Source: Azonexus hydrophilus DSM 23864 (GTDB lineage: Bacteria; Pseudomonadota; Gammaproteobacteria; Burkholderiales; Rhodocyclaceae). Taken from it: a stretch of 64,000 nucleotides of DNA. The stretch covers positions 647,209 through 711,208 of the forward strand of contig NZ_KE386925.1 of the NCBI RefSeq assembly GCF_000429605.1. Reading direction: 5' to 3'. A model generated the notes under the pieces. It worked only from the letters and a program-made list of their open reading frames with translations. It made no database searches and was not told where the DNA came from. This document shows, piece after piece, positions 19,324-28,693 of the stretch. Both the position numbers and the translations under genes were made by a program. Numbering within the stretch: the first letter of the stretch is position 1; every line of letters begins with the position of its first letter.

Positions 19324-21846
19324 TCACAGCGCCATGGTCTGCCGGCTGACGTCGCCGACATGGGTGAAGTAGCGCATGGCCAGGCCGTCCGACAGATGCG
19401 CCGCGGCGGCATCGAGATCGAGCAGCAAGGTGGCCAGTTCTTCGCAGGGCGCACAACTGCGGCACTGGTTGAACTGCAGATGCTCCAGCTTGCCCAGGTC
19501 GAAGGCACGCAGGCGCTCGACGGCCCCGCTCAGGCGCTGGTCGTAATCGGCGCCAAGCTCGCTGGCCATGCGTTCCAGGTAACGGCCAAGCACATTGGTC
19601 TGGAAGCTGACCCCGTGCGGATTGCTCTCGTCGAAGACGAGCAGGTCGATGACCGGCAGCAGTTCGGCATGGCGCGAATAACGCGAGCGGTAGGTGATGA
19701 TCGAATCGGCCATTTCCAGCAGCCATTCGAGGCAACCCTGACCGCGCGCCGATTCCATGCGCAGGAAATCGGCGACGCCGCGCGCGAGGAAGGACAAACG
19801 TTCGAGACGGCGGCCGATGATCAGGAACCGCCAGCCATCGTCGCGGGTCATGTTGTCCATGGCGAAGCCGTTGAGCGACGACGAAACCAGCAGCACGCGG
19901 TCAAGGAAGGCAATCGCCTCGGTCAGCGTCGGATGTTTCTTCTGCGCCGTCTGCTGTTCGCGCAACAAGCGGTTCAGTGACTGCCAGTGATCGAGCGACA
20001 GACGCTCGCGCACATGCGAGGCCGACCACATCAGGCTGCGGATGTTGCCGGCCAGGCTGCCCGGCTGATCGGGATCGTAGATGGCTTCAAGCAGCGAATG
20101 TTCGCTGCCCTCACCGACTTCGTTATCTTCTTCGGGCGTCGGCAGGACACCGAGTCGCTCGGCCAGTTCGAGCACCGACGCCACGGCCTGGGTCTTCTCG
20201 CCGCCAACATCGACCAGGCGCGCCAGGGCAACCCGCAGCAGGCGGGCGCTGTCATCGAACCGTTCGGAATAGCGGCCGAGCCAGAACAGGTTCTCGACCA
20301 CCCGCGACGTCAGGTTGGCACCGGCGCGGACCAGGTCGCGCACGCCGAACGACGGCTTGAGCAGCGTGAATTCGCTGACCGGGCCGTTGGTCAGCACCCA
20401 GGTATCCTTAGACGCGCCGCCACGCTGCATCGAGATGATGCGCGCGCCAGCGCCCTGAGCAACGCGGGTCAGGCCGCCGGGCATGACCGAATACTCGCCG
20501 TCGCCATTGACTGCGGCGTAGGCGCGCAGACCAACCGGCCGAGCGATCAGCCGGCGTTCGTGAGCACGGCTCCAAGTCGGCGCCTGCGCCAGGTTGACCA
20601 TTTCCTGAGCGACATAGGCATGCGGCCGGGCTTCGATCCGGCGCAGCATTTCCTCGCGCGCCTCGCCCTCCAGCTCATGGCCGAACACCGGCTCCATGCG
20701 CTGGGTCGGGTAGGCCGGCTTGATCACCAGATCGTCGAAGTTCTCCTTGACGAACTCCAGGGCCGGCTTCTCGCCGCACCACCAGGTGGCGATCGACGGC
20801 ATGGCCAGCTTCTCGCCGAGCAGTTCGCGGCAGATCGCCGGCAGGAAACCCATCAGCGCCCCCGAAGCGAGCAGTCCGCTGCCGAGCGCATTGGCAATCG
20901 CCACCCGACCGGCGCGGGCGACGTTGATCAGGCCGGGAATCCCGAGCGCCGAATCGCCGCGCAGTTCGAGCGGATCGCAGTAGTCGTCGTCCTGGCGGCG
21001 CAGGATCACATGCACCCGCTTGAGGCCGCGCAGGGTTTTCAGGAACACGGTATCGCCGCGCACCGTCAGGTCCTGGCCCTCGACCAGCGGGAAACCAAGG
21101 TAACGGGCCAGGTAGGCGTGTTCGAAATAGGTTTCGTTGTACGGCCCCGGCGTCAGCAGCACGATGTGCGGCTGCTCGCCCGGATCGAGCGGCGCCAGTT
21201 TGGTCAGGCCTTCCTGCTGGTCGCGGAAGAAGTCGGCCAGATGCTGGACGTGCAGGTCGCGGAACATTTCCGGGAAGACGCGCGAGACGACCAGCCGGTT
21301 TTCCAGCGCGTAACCGGCACCCGACGGCGCCTGCGTGCGGTCGGCGATGACCCACCAGCGCCCGTTCGGCGAGCGTGCCAGGTCGACGGCGTAATGGTGC
21401 AGCCAGACCCCGCCCGGCGGCTGTATGCCCTGGCACGGCCACAGGTAACCGTGCTGACCATAGACCAGCGCCGGCGGCAGCAGGCCTTTGGCGAGCAGCG
21501 TCTGCGGACCATAGAGATCGGCCAGGATGGCGTTGAGCAGGGCCGCCCGCTGGGCCACGGCAGCAGAAATCTCGGCCCATTCGTCGGGCGGGATGATCAG
21601 CGGTACCGGATCGAGCACCCACGGCCGGTCGGCACCGTTCGGGTCGGCGTAGACGTTGTAGGTGACGCCGTTTTCCAGGATGCGCCGGTCGGCAAAATCC
21701 AGCCGCTGGTGCATGTCTTCCGGCGACACGGCATCCAGATGGTTGAAGAAGCCCCGCCAGTGCGGGCGCACGTCGCCATCCGCCATCAACATTTCGTCGT
21801 AACGGCGGGCACTATGCGGATAGATGGCGAGAAGTGTACGGGCCAT
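19324..21846 (-). CDS. circularly permuted ATP-grasp / alpha-E fusion protein
   Basis: Fusion of 840 aa. The N-terminal part (about 1-490) is a circularly permuted ATP-grasp amidoligase-like domain (RILENGVTYNVYADPNG, GQHGYLWPCQG, YALENRLVVSRVFPEM, LTPGPYNETYFEHAYLARYLG, DLVIKPAYPTQRMEPV). The C-terminal part (about 510-840) is an alpha-E helical domain (VVENLFWLGRYSERFDDSARLLRVALARL). These are separate genes in many genomes and fused here. The family is predicted to make peptide or amide bonds; the substrate is unknown. It is the first gene of a tight operon with the transglutaminase (2-bp gap) and the flavoprotein. There is no strong Shine-Dalgarno sequence at the chosen ATG, so the exact start is less sure. 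Confidence 0.88.
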   Translation of the reverse strand: MARTLLAIYPHSARRYDEMLMADGDVRPHWRGFFNHLDAVSPEDMHQRLDFADRRILENGVTYNVYADPNGADRPWVLDPVPLIIPPDEWAEISAAVAQRAALLNAILADLYGPQTLLAKGLLPPALVYGQHGYLWPCQGIQPPGGVWLHHYAVDLARSPNGRWWVIADRTQAPSGAGYALENRLVVSRVFPEMFRDLHVQHLADFFRDQQEGLTKLAPLDPGEQPHIVLLTPGPYNETYFEHAYLARYLGFPLVEGQDLTVRGDTVFLKTLRGLKRVHVILRRQDDDYCDPLELRGDSALGIPGLINVARAGRVAIANALGSGLLASGALMGFLPAICRELLGEKLAMPSIATWWCGEKPALEFVKENFDDLVIKPAYPTQRMEPVFGHELEGEAREEMLRRIEARPHAYVAQEMVNLAQAPTWSRAHERRLIARPVGLRAYAAVNGDGEYSVMPGGLTRVAQGAGARIISMQRGGASKDTWVLTNGPVSEFTLLKPSFGVRDLVRAGANLTSRVVENLFWLGRYSERFDDSARLLRVALARLVDVGGEKTQAVASVLELAERLGVLPTPEEDNEVGEGSEHSLLEAIYDPDQPGSLAGNIRSLMWSASHVRERLSLDHWQSLNRLLREQQTAQKKHPTLTEAIAFLDRVLLVSSSLNGFAMDNMTRDDGWRFLIIGRRLERLSFLARGVADFLRMESARGQGCLEWLLEMADSIITYRSRYSRHAELLPVIDLLVFDESNPHGVSFQTNVLGRYLERMASELGADYDQRLSGAVERLRAFDLGKLEHLQFNQCRSCAPCEELATLLLDLDAAAAHLSDGLAMRYFTHVGDVSRQTMAL

Positions 21847-21850
21847 GGCA

Positions 21851-21879
21851 GGAAAAGAAACAGGCCGCTACCGGCCTGT
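21851..21879 (-). terminator. intrinsic terminator after the DUF2126 gene
   Basis: Read on the minus strand, an 8-bp perfect stem (ACAGGCCG / CGGCCTGT, 4-nt loop) is followed by a T-rich tract. It separates the 21916 gene from the operon starting at 21846. Confidence 0.7.
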
Positions 21880-21915
21880 CGTTCGGCTGGCGGCGGAAAG
21901 CCGCCGCCCAACCGG

Positions 21916-24900
21916 TTAGAAACGGCGCAAGTCTAGCGTAAACGGGTGCTCGGCGCTGACCTGCGGTGCCTTGACCTCGATCCGTCCCGGCGTGTGGCCG
22001 AAGCGGAAGAAACGGGCCAGACGACGGCTTTCGGCTTCGAAGGCATTGACCGGGAAGGTATCGAAACTGCGCCCGCCCGGATGCGCCACGTGGTACTGGC
22101 AACCGCCGAGCGAACGCTGCATCCAGGTATCGACGATGTCGAACACCAGCGGCGCATGCACACCGATGGTCGGATGCAGACAGGACGCCGGCTGCCAGGC
22201 CCGGTAACGGACGCCGGCAACGAACTCGCCGTTTTTTCCGGTATTGGTCAGCGGCACGGGTTCGCCGTTGCAGGTCAGGATGTAGCGGTCCGGCGCCATG
22301 CCGGTGACTTTGACCTGGACGCGCTCGACCGAGGAATCGACGTAACGCACGGCGCCGCCGGCCGAGCCCTCCTCGCCCATGACGTGCCAGGGTTCGAGCG
22401 CGTGGCGCAGTTCGAAGGCGATGCCCTTGACCGCGAAATCGCCGTATTTCGGGAAGCGGAATTCGAAATGCGGGGCAAACCACTCGTGCTTGAACGGATA
22501 GCCGGCAGCGGTCATTTCTTCCATGACGTCGCGGAAATCCTGCTCGACGAAATGCGGCAGCATGAACCGGTCGTGCAACTCGGTGCCCCAGCGGGCCAGG
22601 CGTTGCGGGCTGTAGGGTTCGTTCCAGAAGCGGGCGATCAGCGCCCGCAGCAGCAATTGCTGAGCCAGCGACATGCGCGCGTGCGGCGGCATTTCGAAGG
22701 CGCGCAGTTCGAGCAGGCCGAGGCGGCCGGTCGGGCCGTCGGGCGAGTACAGCTTGTCGATGCAGAATTCCGAACGGTGCGTGTTGCCGGTGACATCGGT
22801 GAGCAGGTTGCGCAGGATGCGGTCGATCAGCCAGGGCGGCACATTCTGGCCGGCCGGCGGAATCTGCTTGAAGGCGATTTCCAGCTCGTAGAGGCTGTCG
22901 TTGCGCGCTTCGTCCACCCGCGGTGCCTGGCTGGTCGGGCCGATGAACAGGCCGGAAAACAGGTAGGACAGGCTGGGATGATTGTGCCAGTAGGCGACCA
23001 GGCTCTTGAGCAGGTCCGGCCGGCGGAGGAAGGGCGAATCGTTCGGGGTGGCGCCGCCGAGGACGAAGTGGTTACCACCGCCGGTGCCGGTATGGCGGCC
23101 GTCGACCATGAATTTCTCCGTGGTCAGGCGGGTCAGGTGAGCCGCTTCGTAGAGGTGCGTGGTCTGACCGACCAGTTGATCCCAGTTGCGGGCCGGGTGG
23201 ATGTTCACCTCGATCACGCCGGGGTCGGGGGTGACCCGGAAATGCGTCAGGCGCGGGTCGGACGGCGGCTCGTAGCCTTCCATGATCACCGGCAGCTGCA
23301 TCTCTTCGGCAGTGGCTTCGACGGCGGCGACGATTTCCAGGTAATCGTCGAGCGTCTGCGTCGGCGGCATGAAGATGTAGAGCTTGCCGTCGCGCGGCTC
23401 GGCGCACATCGCCAGACGGGTGATCCAGCCGGCGGATTCCTTGAAGCCCGGGCGGGTGTCGGTCGGCTTTTCCCAGGCCCGACCCTTGCCGTCGGCGCTG
23501 ATCCCGGCAGCTGCGCCACGTCTATCCTGCATCTGCGGCACGCGGGCGCCGACTTCGCCGCTGACGCGGGCGCGCAGGGCGGCGTAGGAAGCCAGCGGAT
23601 CGGTCGCCGTCTCTGCATCCGGGACATTGACGTAGGGATAGTCGCTCTGCGCCGTCCACGGCTGCGAGTCGATCGGCAGGCGGTAGCCCATCGCCGAATC
23701 GCCGGGGAACAGGTAGCAGCGCTCGGCGCGCAGGAACCACGGCCCGGTCTGCCACTCGTTGTAGACGTTCTTCATGATCGGCAGCGTATGGCCAACCACG
23801 TAGGTCATGCCCTGGGTGAATACCTTCATCAGGCGTTCGCGCTCCATGGCGTCGTCCACGCGTGAGTCGAACGGGTCGACGTTGCCGGGCAGGCGCCGTT
23901 CGCGCCACATGTAGTAGTAGACATCCTCGTAGCCGGGGAAGACGTAGTCCGGGGTCACCCCCAGGCGCTCGGCAACGCGCTTGAGGAAATGCCCGGCCTG
24001 GTCGGCGGTGGCGCCGTAATCCTTGCGCTCGTCGGCATACAGCGCCGGGTTGTTCCAGATCGGCTCGCCGTCCTTGCGCCAGAAGCAGTTCAGCGACCAG
24101 CGCGGCAGTTGCTCGCCGGGGTACCACTTGCCCTGGCCGAAGTGCATCAGCCCGTTCGGGGCGTACTTATCGCGCAAGCGGTGGAACAGCTCGGCGGCAA
24201 AGAAGCGCTTGGTCGGGCCGAGTGCGGCGGTATTCCATTCGGCGCCGTCGGGGTCGTCGACAGCAACGAAGGTCGGCTCGCCGCCCTGGGTCAGGCGCAC
24301 GTCCATACGCATGAGCTCGTCGTCGATGTGGTGGCCGAGATTCTCGATCTCCAACCATTGCTCGTCGGTGTACGGCTTGGTCACGCGCGGCGCTTCCCAG
24401 ATGCGGGTGACGCCCATCGAGTGCGAGAACTCGGTTTCGCACTTGTCGATGGCGCCGCTGACCGGTGCCGCAGAAGATGGCTCCGGCGTACAGGCCAGCG
24501 GAATGTGGCCTTCGCCAGCGAACAAGCCGGAAGTCGGGTCGAGCCCGATCCAGCCGGCGCCGGGCAGGTAAACCTCGGTCCAGGCGTGCAGGTCGGTGAA
24601 ATCGGCTTCCGGGCCCGACGGGCCATCGAGCGATTTGACGTCGGCGGTGAGCTGGATCAGGTAGCCGGAAACGAAGCGCGCGGCCAGGCCGAGATGGCGC
24701 AGCAACTGCACCAGCAGCCAGGCCGAGTCGCGACAGGAGCCGGAGCGCTTTTCCAGGGTTTCCTCCGGCGTCTGCACACCGGGTTCGAGACGGATCGTAT
24801 AGCTGATGTCGCGCTGCACCTGGGCATTGAGGGCAACCAGGAAATCGACGCTACGCGTCGCCTCGCGCGGGATGCCGGCCAGGTACTTATCGAACAGCGG

Positions 24901-25272
24901 GCCATAATTGACCTTGTAGAGATAAGGCGCCAGTTCGTGGCGTTCCTCGGCGACGTAGGCAAAGGGAATCTTCTCGGCGTGCGGTTCAAGGAAGAAGTCG
25001 AAGGGATTGATCACCGACATTTCGGCGACCAGGTCGACCTCGACGCGGAATTCGCGGGCCTTTTCCGGGAACACCAGGCGCGCCAGGTAGTTGCCCTGCG
25101 GGTCCTGCTGCCAGTTGATGAAATGCTTCGCCGGGCCGATCTTCAGCGAATAGGACAGGATGCGCGTGCGCGAATGGGGGCAGGGGCGGAGACGGACGAT
25201 CTGCGGACCGAGATTGATCAGACGGTCATAGCTGTAATGCGTGACGTGGTTCAGTGCGACATGGATGGACAC
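21916..25272 (-). CDS. large transglutaminase / DUF2126 family protein
   Basis: Protein of 1118 aa. The N-terminal third is a transglutaminase core: catalytic Cys in KRSGSCRDSAWLLVQLLRHLGL, His in DLHAWTEVYLPG and Asp in WIGLDPTSG. The rest is the DUF2126 region (MRMDVRLTQGGEPTFVAVDD, FGQGKWYPGEQLPRWSLN, EVNIHPARNWDQLV, GGGNHFVLGGATPNDSPFLRRPDLL), which resembles a glutamate-cysteine-ligase/amidoligase-type domain. I start it at GTG 25272, which has GGAG at seven bases and gives the family-typical N-terminus SIHVALNHVTHYSYD; TTG 25278 is a weaker option. It is transcribed toward the ATP-grasp operon but ends in its own terminator. Together these genes form a conserved, poorly characterised peptide-modification cluster. 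Confidence 0.88.
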   Translation of the reverse strand: MSIHVALNHVTHYSYDRLINLGPQIVRLRPCPHSRTRILSYSLKIGPAKHFINWQQDPQGNYLARLVFPEKAREFRVEVDLVAEMSVINPFDFFLEPHAEKIPFAYVAEERHELAPYLYKVNYGPLFDKYLAGIPREATRSVDFLVALNAQVQRDISYTIRLEPGVQTPEETLEKRSGSCRDSAWLLVQLLRHLGLAARFVSGYLIQLTADVKSLDGPSGPEADFTDLHAWTEVYLPGAGWIGLDPTSGLFAGEGHIPLACTPEPSSAAPVSGAIDKCETEFSHSMGVTRIWEAPRVTKPYTDEQWLEIENLGHHIDDELMRMDVRLTQGGEPTFVAVDDPDGAEWNTAALGPTKRFFAAELFHRLRDKYAPNGLMHFGQGKWYPGEQLPRWSLNCFWRKDGEPIWNNPALYADERKDYGATADQAGHFLKRVAERLGVTPDYVFPGYEDVYYYMWRERRLPGNVDPFDSRVDDAMERERLMKVFTQGMTYVVGHTLPIMKNVYNEWQTGPWFLRAERCYLFPGDSAMGYRLPIDSQPWTAQSDYPYVNVPDAETATDPLASYAALRARVSGEVGARVPQMQDRRGAAAGISADGKGRAWEKPTDTRPGFKESAGWITRLAMCAEPRDGKLYIFMPPTQTLDDYLEIVAAVEATAEEMQLPVIMEGYEPPSDPRLTHFRVTPDPGVIEVNIHPARNWDQLVGQTTHLYEAAHLTRLTTEKFMVDGRHTGTGGGNHFVLGGATPNDSPFLRRPDLLKSLVAYWHNHPSLSYLFSGLFIGPTSQAPRVDEARNDSLYELEIAFKQIPPAGQNVPPWLIDRILRNLLTDVTGNTHRSEFCIDKLYSPDGPTGRLGLLELRAFEMPPHARMSLAQQLLLRALIARFWNEPYSPQRLARWGTELHDRFMLPHFVEQDFRDVMEEMTAAGYPFKHEWFAPHFEFRFPKYGDFAVKGIAFELRHALEPWHVMGEEGSAGGAVRYVDSSVERVQVKVTGMAPDRYILTCNGEPVPLTNTGKNGEFVAGVRYRAWQPASCLHPTIGVHAPLVFDIVDTWMQRSLGGCQYHVAHPGGRSFDTFPVNAFEAESRRLARFFRFGHTPGRIEVKAPQVSAEHPFTLDLRRF

Positions 25273-25444
25273 GGGCAAGCTCCGGATGGATTGTTCACCA
25301 GCCTAGAAGCAAGACATGAACCATGCTTACAAGGCCTTGATTTTTATTGCCCGCCATTGTGCGACGCACTTCATGAAGGCTTGATGTCGGCATGCACGCA
25401 CCTAAACAGTGCATGCATCATCGACTGAACCGGTGCCGCAGCAA

Positions 25445-28400
25445 TCAGGCGCCGTCTTTGCCGACCTGAGCGGACATCCGGTCAAACCATCGCTTGATCA
25501 TCAGGAACAGGACATCCGGATTGACCGGTTTGGCGATGAAGTCGTCCATGCCGACAGCCAGGCAACGCTGCCGGTCATCGACGAAGGCGTTGGCCGTCAT
25601 CGCCAGGATCGGCGTTGTCGCATGCAGGGCAAGCTGACGGATCGCCTGCGTCGCCTCCAGCCCGTCCATGACCGGCATCTGGACATCCATCAAAATCAGG
25701 TCGTAAGGGACCTCAGCCGCCTTGTCGACCGCTTCGCGACCGTCGGAAACGACGTCGACGGCGAGCCCGAGCGAGGTTTCCAGCAGTTCCCGGGCGACTT
25801 CCTGGTTGATCGGATCGTCCTCGACGACGAGGATGCGTCGATCGTGATAACGCTGCCGGATGATCGTCTCGGCTTCGCCGCCGGCAATCGCCATCGACGA
25901 GGCATCGGCGGCCGGCTTGGCGGCCTTGTGGAAGCGCAGCACGAAGCTGAAGCAACTGCCCAGGCCCGGCGTGCTGCTCACTTCGATCGAACCACCCATC
26001 AGTTCGACCAGGCGCTTGCAGATCGCCAGACCGAGTCCGGTACCACCATGGCGACGGGTGGTCGAACTGTCGGCCTGCTCGAAGGGCGAGAAAATGCGCC
26101 CCAGCGCTTCGGCCGGGATGCCGATGCCGGTATCCTCGACACTCAGGCGCAGGGAGATGTCACCCGGGCTTTCGGCTTCGACCCCGAGGTCTATCGTCAC
26201 CCCGCCCCGCTCGGTGAATTTCACGGCATTGGTCACCAGATTGAGCAGTATCTGCTGCAGGCGCAAGGGGTCGCCCAGGAGTTCCAGGCTGGCCAGACGC
26301 GGGTCGATCTGCCGGTTGAGGATCAGATGGCGCGCCTCCAGACGGTCATGAACCAGGCTGTCGACATCGGCCAGCAAGCTGCCGAAACGGAAAGGCACGT
26401 TCTCCAGCACCAGGTGTTCGGCATCGATCTTGGACAGATCGAGGATGTCGTTGAGCAGACGCAGCAGGTGATTGGCCGCGCCGGAAATCTTGCCCAGTTT
26501 GTCGCATAACGCCGGATCGTCGTAGCGACGCAGGAGAATTTCGCTCAGGCCGATGATGGCGTTCATCGGCGTACGCAGTTCGTGGCTCATGTTGGCGAGG
26601 AAACTGCTCTTCGCCCGATTGGCGGCTTCGGCAGCATCCTTGGCCAACAGCAGTTCGCTGGTGCGCGCGGCGACGAGGTCTTCCAGGTGCAGGCGGTTCT
26701 GTTCGAGTTCGGCCTCGACCCGCTTGCGCTCGGAAACGTCGAGCAGGACACCGATGACGGCCGGCCGCCCTTCGTGCTCCATGATCCGCCCATAGACCTC
26801 GACATCCAGCCGGCTACCGTCCTGACGCACGCCGACGAAGGAGTAATTGACCGCCTCGACTTCGCCGCTCATCCGCCGCCGCAGGTTTTCAGCGACGGTG
26901 TCCCGTGCTTCCGGCGCCACCAGATTGCTGACCGGAACCTGCCCGATCACCTCGTCGGGGCTGGCGAAGCCGAACATTTCAGCAAAACGCGGATTGACGT
27001 AAGGGAAATAGCCATCCTGAATGATGTACACCCCGACCAGGGATTGCTCGATCAGGCCGCGGAACTTGCGCTCGGCGGCAAGCAGGGCCTGCTCCGCCTG
27101 CCGACGCCGGGCAATGTCCCGGCACAGGCCGAGCACATTGCCGTTGGGCAACAGGACCGCGCTCATTTCGGCATGGGCGATGCTGCCGTCCTTGCGGCGC
27201 AGATCGATTTCGGCAAAACAACGCCCTTCGTCGACAACCTGCTTGAACAGTTCATGGTGTACCTCGTCCAGCCCGCTGGGCGCCAGCCCGCCGATACCCA
27301 TGACCAGCAGCTCTTCCCGGGTGTAGCCGACCAGCTCGCCGGCCGTTTGATTGACGTATTCGTAACTGCCATCCGGGCGGGCGATGAAAACGGCATCCGG
27401 CGTGTTGTCGAGGATGCTGCGCAGCGACTGCTCACTGTCCCGCAAGCGATGCGCGATCGCTTCGATCCGCCGGTTGTGACGGGAATTGCCGTAGAGCAGA
27501 CCGAAGATCATCAGCCCGAGCAGCAGTCCGTAACCGGCAATGCTTTGCGGCAAGCTGCTGGTCGAAGCGAGGTCGAATTCGGGACTGCTACGGAAGCGGA
27601 CGACCCAGCGGTGGCCGCCGAGCTCCATCGGCAGATCGACGAGATGGCGACCGGATACCGCCGGTTCGTCGGCCAGCGAATCGTAGAGCAGGTTTTCCGG
27701 CGCAACTGTAGTATCGAACAGCGCGAAATCGACATCCATCTCGCGGCTTGCCTTGATATTGCGCAGCAGATCGCCAGCCCGGAAAGGACTGAAAACAAAG
27801 CCAAGTAGCGCGCGCCGCCGTTGTTCGACGGTGTCACGCGGCAGGTCGGTACGATAGACCGGCAGGTAAATCAGGAAACCGGGTTGCCGGTCCGGCCCCT
27901 CGGGCTCCAGTCGGAGAATCACTTTCCCGGTCATCGCCGGCTGCCCGCTGTCGCGGGCGCGCTCCATGGCCTCGCGCCGCGCGTTGTCGGTCAGCATGTC
28001 GTAGCCGATCGCCCGCCGGTTGCGCTCGTTTTGCGGCTCCAGATAGGTGACACTGCTGTACTGATCGCGCTGGCCGGGCGGGCGGATTTCATGCGGCGAG
28101 ATGCCGTCGGCACGCAAGCTCGCTTCATGGGCCGCCTTGGCCTCGGGAGCGAACACCAGGGCCAGACCCAGCCCCTGCGTCCCATGCAGATTTCCGCCGA
28201 GTTGCAGGCGCGCGACATAGCGCCGCCATTCATCCCGGGTGACGTCATCGCTGGCTTCGAAGAAGGCGGCGGCACCGCGCAATATCTGCTCGTGCGCCGA
28301 CATGCGCCGCTGGATGTAATCGCGTTCCTTCTCGGCACGGTAGAGGAAACTCTCGCTGGCGCGCTGGTTGGCAGTTTCCCGAGCCAGGTACCAGGCGGCA

Positions 28401-28519
28401 AAGACCAGCGCCAACAGCAGTCCGAGCACGATCCAGGGCAACACCTCGGGATTCAGTATCCCCCGACGGCGCGACCCCAGCGGCGATGACTCTCCGGTGC
28501 AGGACTTGGGAACAGGCAA
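25445..28519 (-). CDS. CHASE-domain hybrid sensor histidine kinase
   Basis: Membrane hybrid kinase of 1024 aa. A membrane segment (about 27-46) is followed by a periplasmic CHASE domain (about 80-310; RRMSAHEQILRGAAAFFEAS, then GYDMLTDNARREAMERARDSG), a second membrane segment (about 325-345), two PAS domains (about 365-480 and 485-610), a HisKA with His646 (NMSHELRTPMNAI), an ATPase domain ([20 protein letters not shown]) and a receiver with Asp945 ([14 protein letters not shown]). CHASE domains bind small ligands such as adenine derivatives and short peptides in other systems; the ligand here is unknown. The start is TTG 28519 with GGAG five bases upstream. It is divergent from the NCS1-permease kinase. 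Confidence 0.9.
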   Translation of the reverse strand: MPVPKSCTGESSPLGSRRRGILNPEVLPWIVLGLLLALVFAAWYLARETANQRASESFLYRAEKERDYIQRRMSAHEQILRGAAAFFEASDDVTRDEWRRYVARLQLGGNLHGTQGLGLALVFAPEAKAAHEASLRADGISPHEIRPPGQRDQYSSVTYLEPQNERNRRAIGYDMLTDNARREAMERARDSGQPAMTGKVILRLEPEGPDRQPGFLIYLPVYRTDLPRDTVEQRRRALLGFVFSPFRAGDLLRNIKASREMDVDFALFDTTVAPENLLYDSLADEPAVSGRHLVDLPMELGGHRWVVRFRSSPEFDLASTSSLPQSIAGYGLLLGLMIFGLLYGNSRHNRRIEAIAHRLRDSEQSLRSILDNTPDAVFIARPDGSYEYVNQTAGELVGYTREELLVMGIGGLAPSGLDEVHHELFKQVVDEGRCFAEIDLRRKDGSIAHAEMSAVLLPNGNVLGLCRDIARRRQAEQALLAAERKFRGLIEQSLVGVYIIQDGYFPYVNPRFAEMFGFASPDEVIGQVPVSNLVAPEARDTVAENLRRRMSGEVEAVNYSFVGVRQDGSRLDVEVYGRIMEHEGRPAVIGVLLDVSERKRVEAELEQNRLHLEDLVAARTSELLLAKDAAEAANRAKSSFLANMSHELRTPMNAIIGLSEILLRRYDDPALCDKLGKISGAANHLLRLLNDILDLSKIDAEHLVLENVPFRFGSLLADVDSLVHDRLEARHLILNRQIDPRLASLELLGDPLRLQQILLNLVTNAVKFTERGGVTIDLGVEAESPGDISLRLSVEDTGIGIPAEALGRIFSPFEQADSSTTRRHGGTGLGLAICKRLVELMGGSIEVSSTPGLGSCFSFVLRFHKAAKPAADASSMAIAGGEAETIIRQRYHDRRILVVEDDPINQEVARELLETSLGLAVDVVSDGREAVDKAAEVPYDLILMDVQMPVMDGLEATQAIRQLALHATTPILAMTANAFVDDRQRCLAVGMDDFIAKPVNPDVLFLMIKRWFDRMSAQVGKDGA

Positions 28520-28693
28520 TTGCGCTCCAATCTCGAAATCGTTGCTTCAGGAGCGAAGTGCCCTGACAGCGATATCTATTAAGACAATGTATTTCTTCCT
28601 GCGTCAGAACACAAATCAAACCTGCACCAAGAAGTTGCGAGGCAGACAAAAACCCCGGTTCACCAAGGCATAAAACCTGCTTCAATCTGGTGC

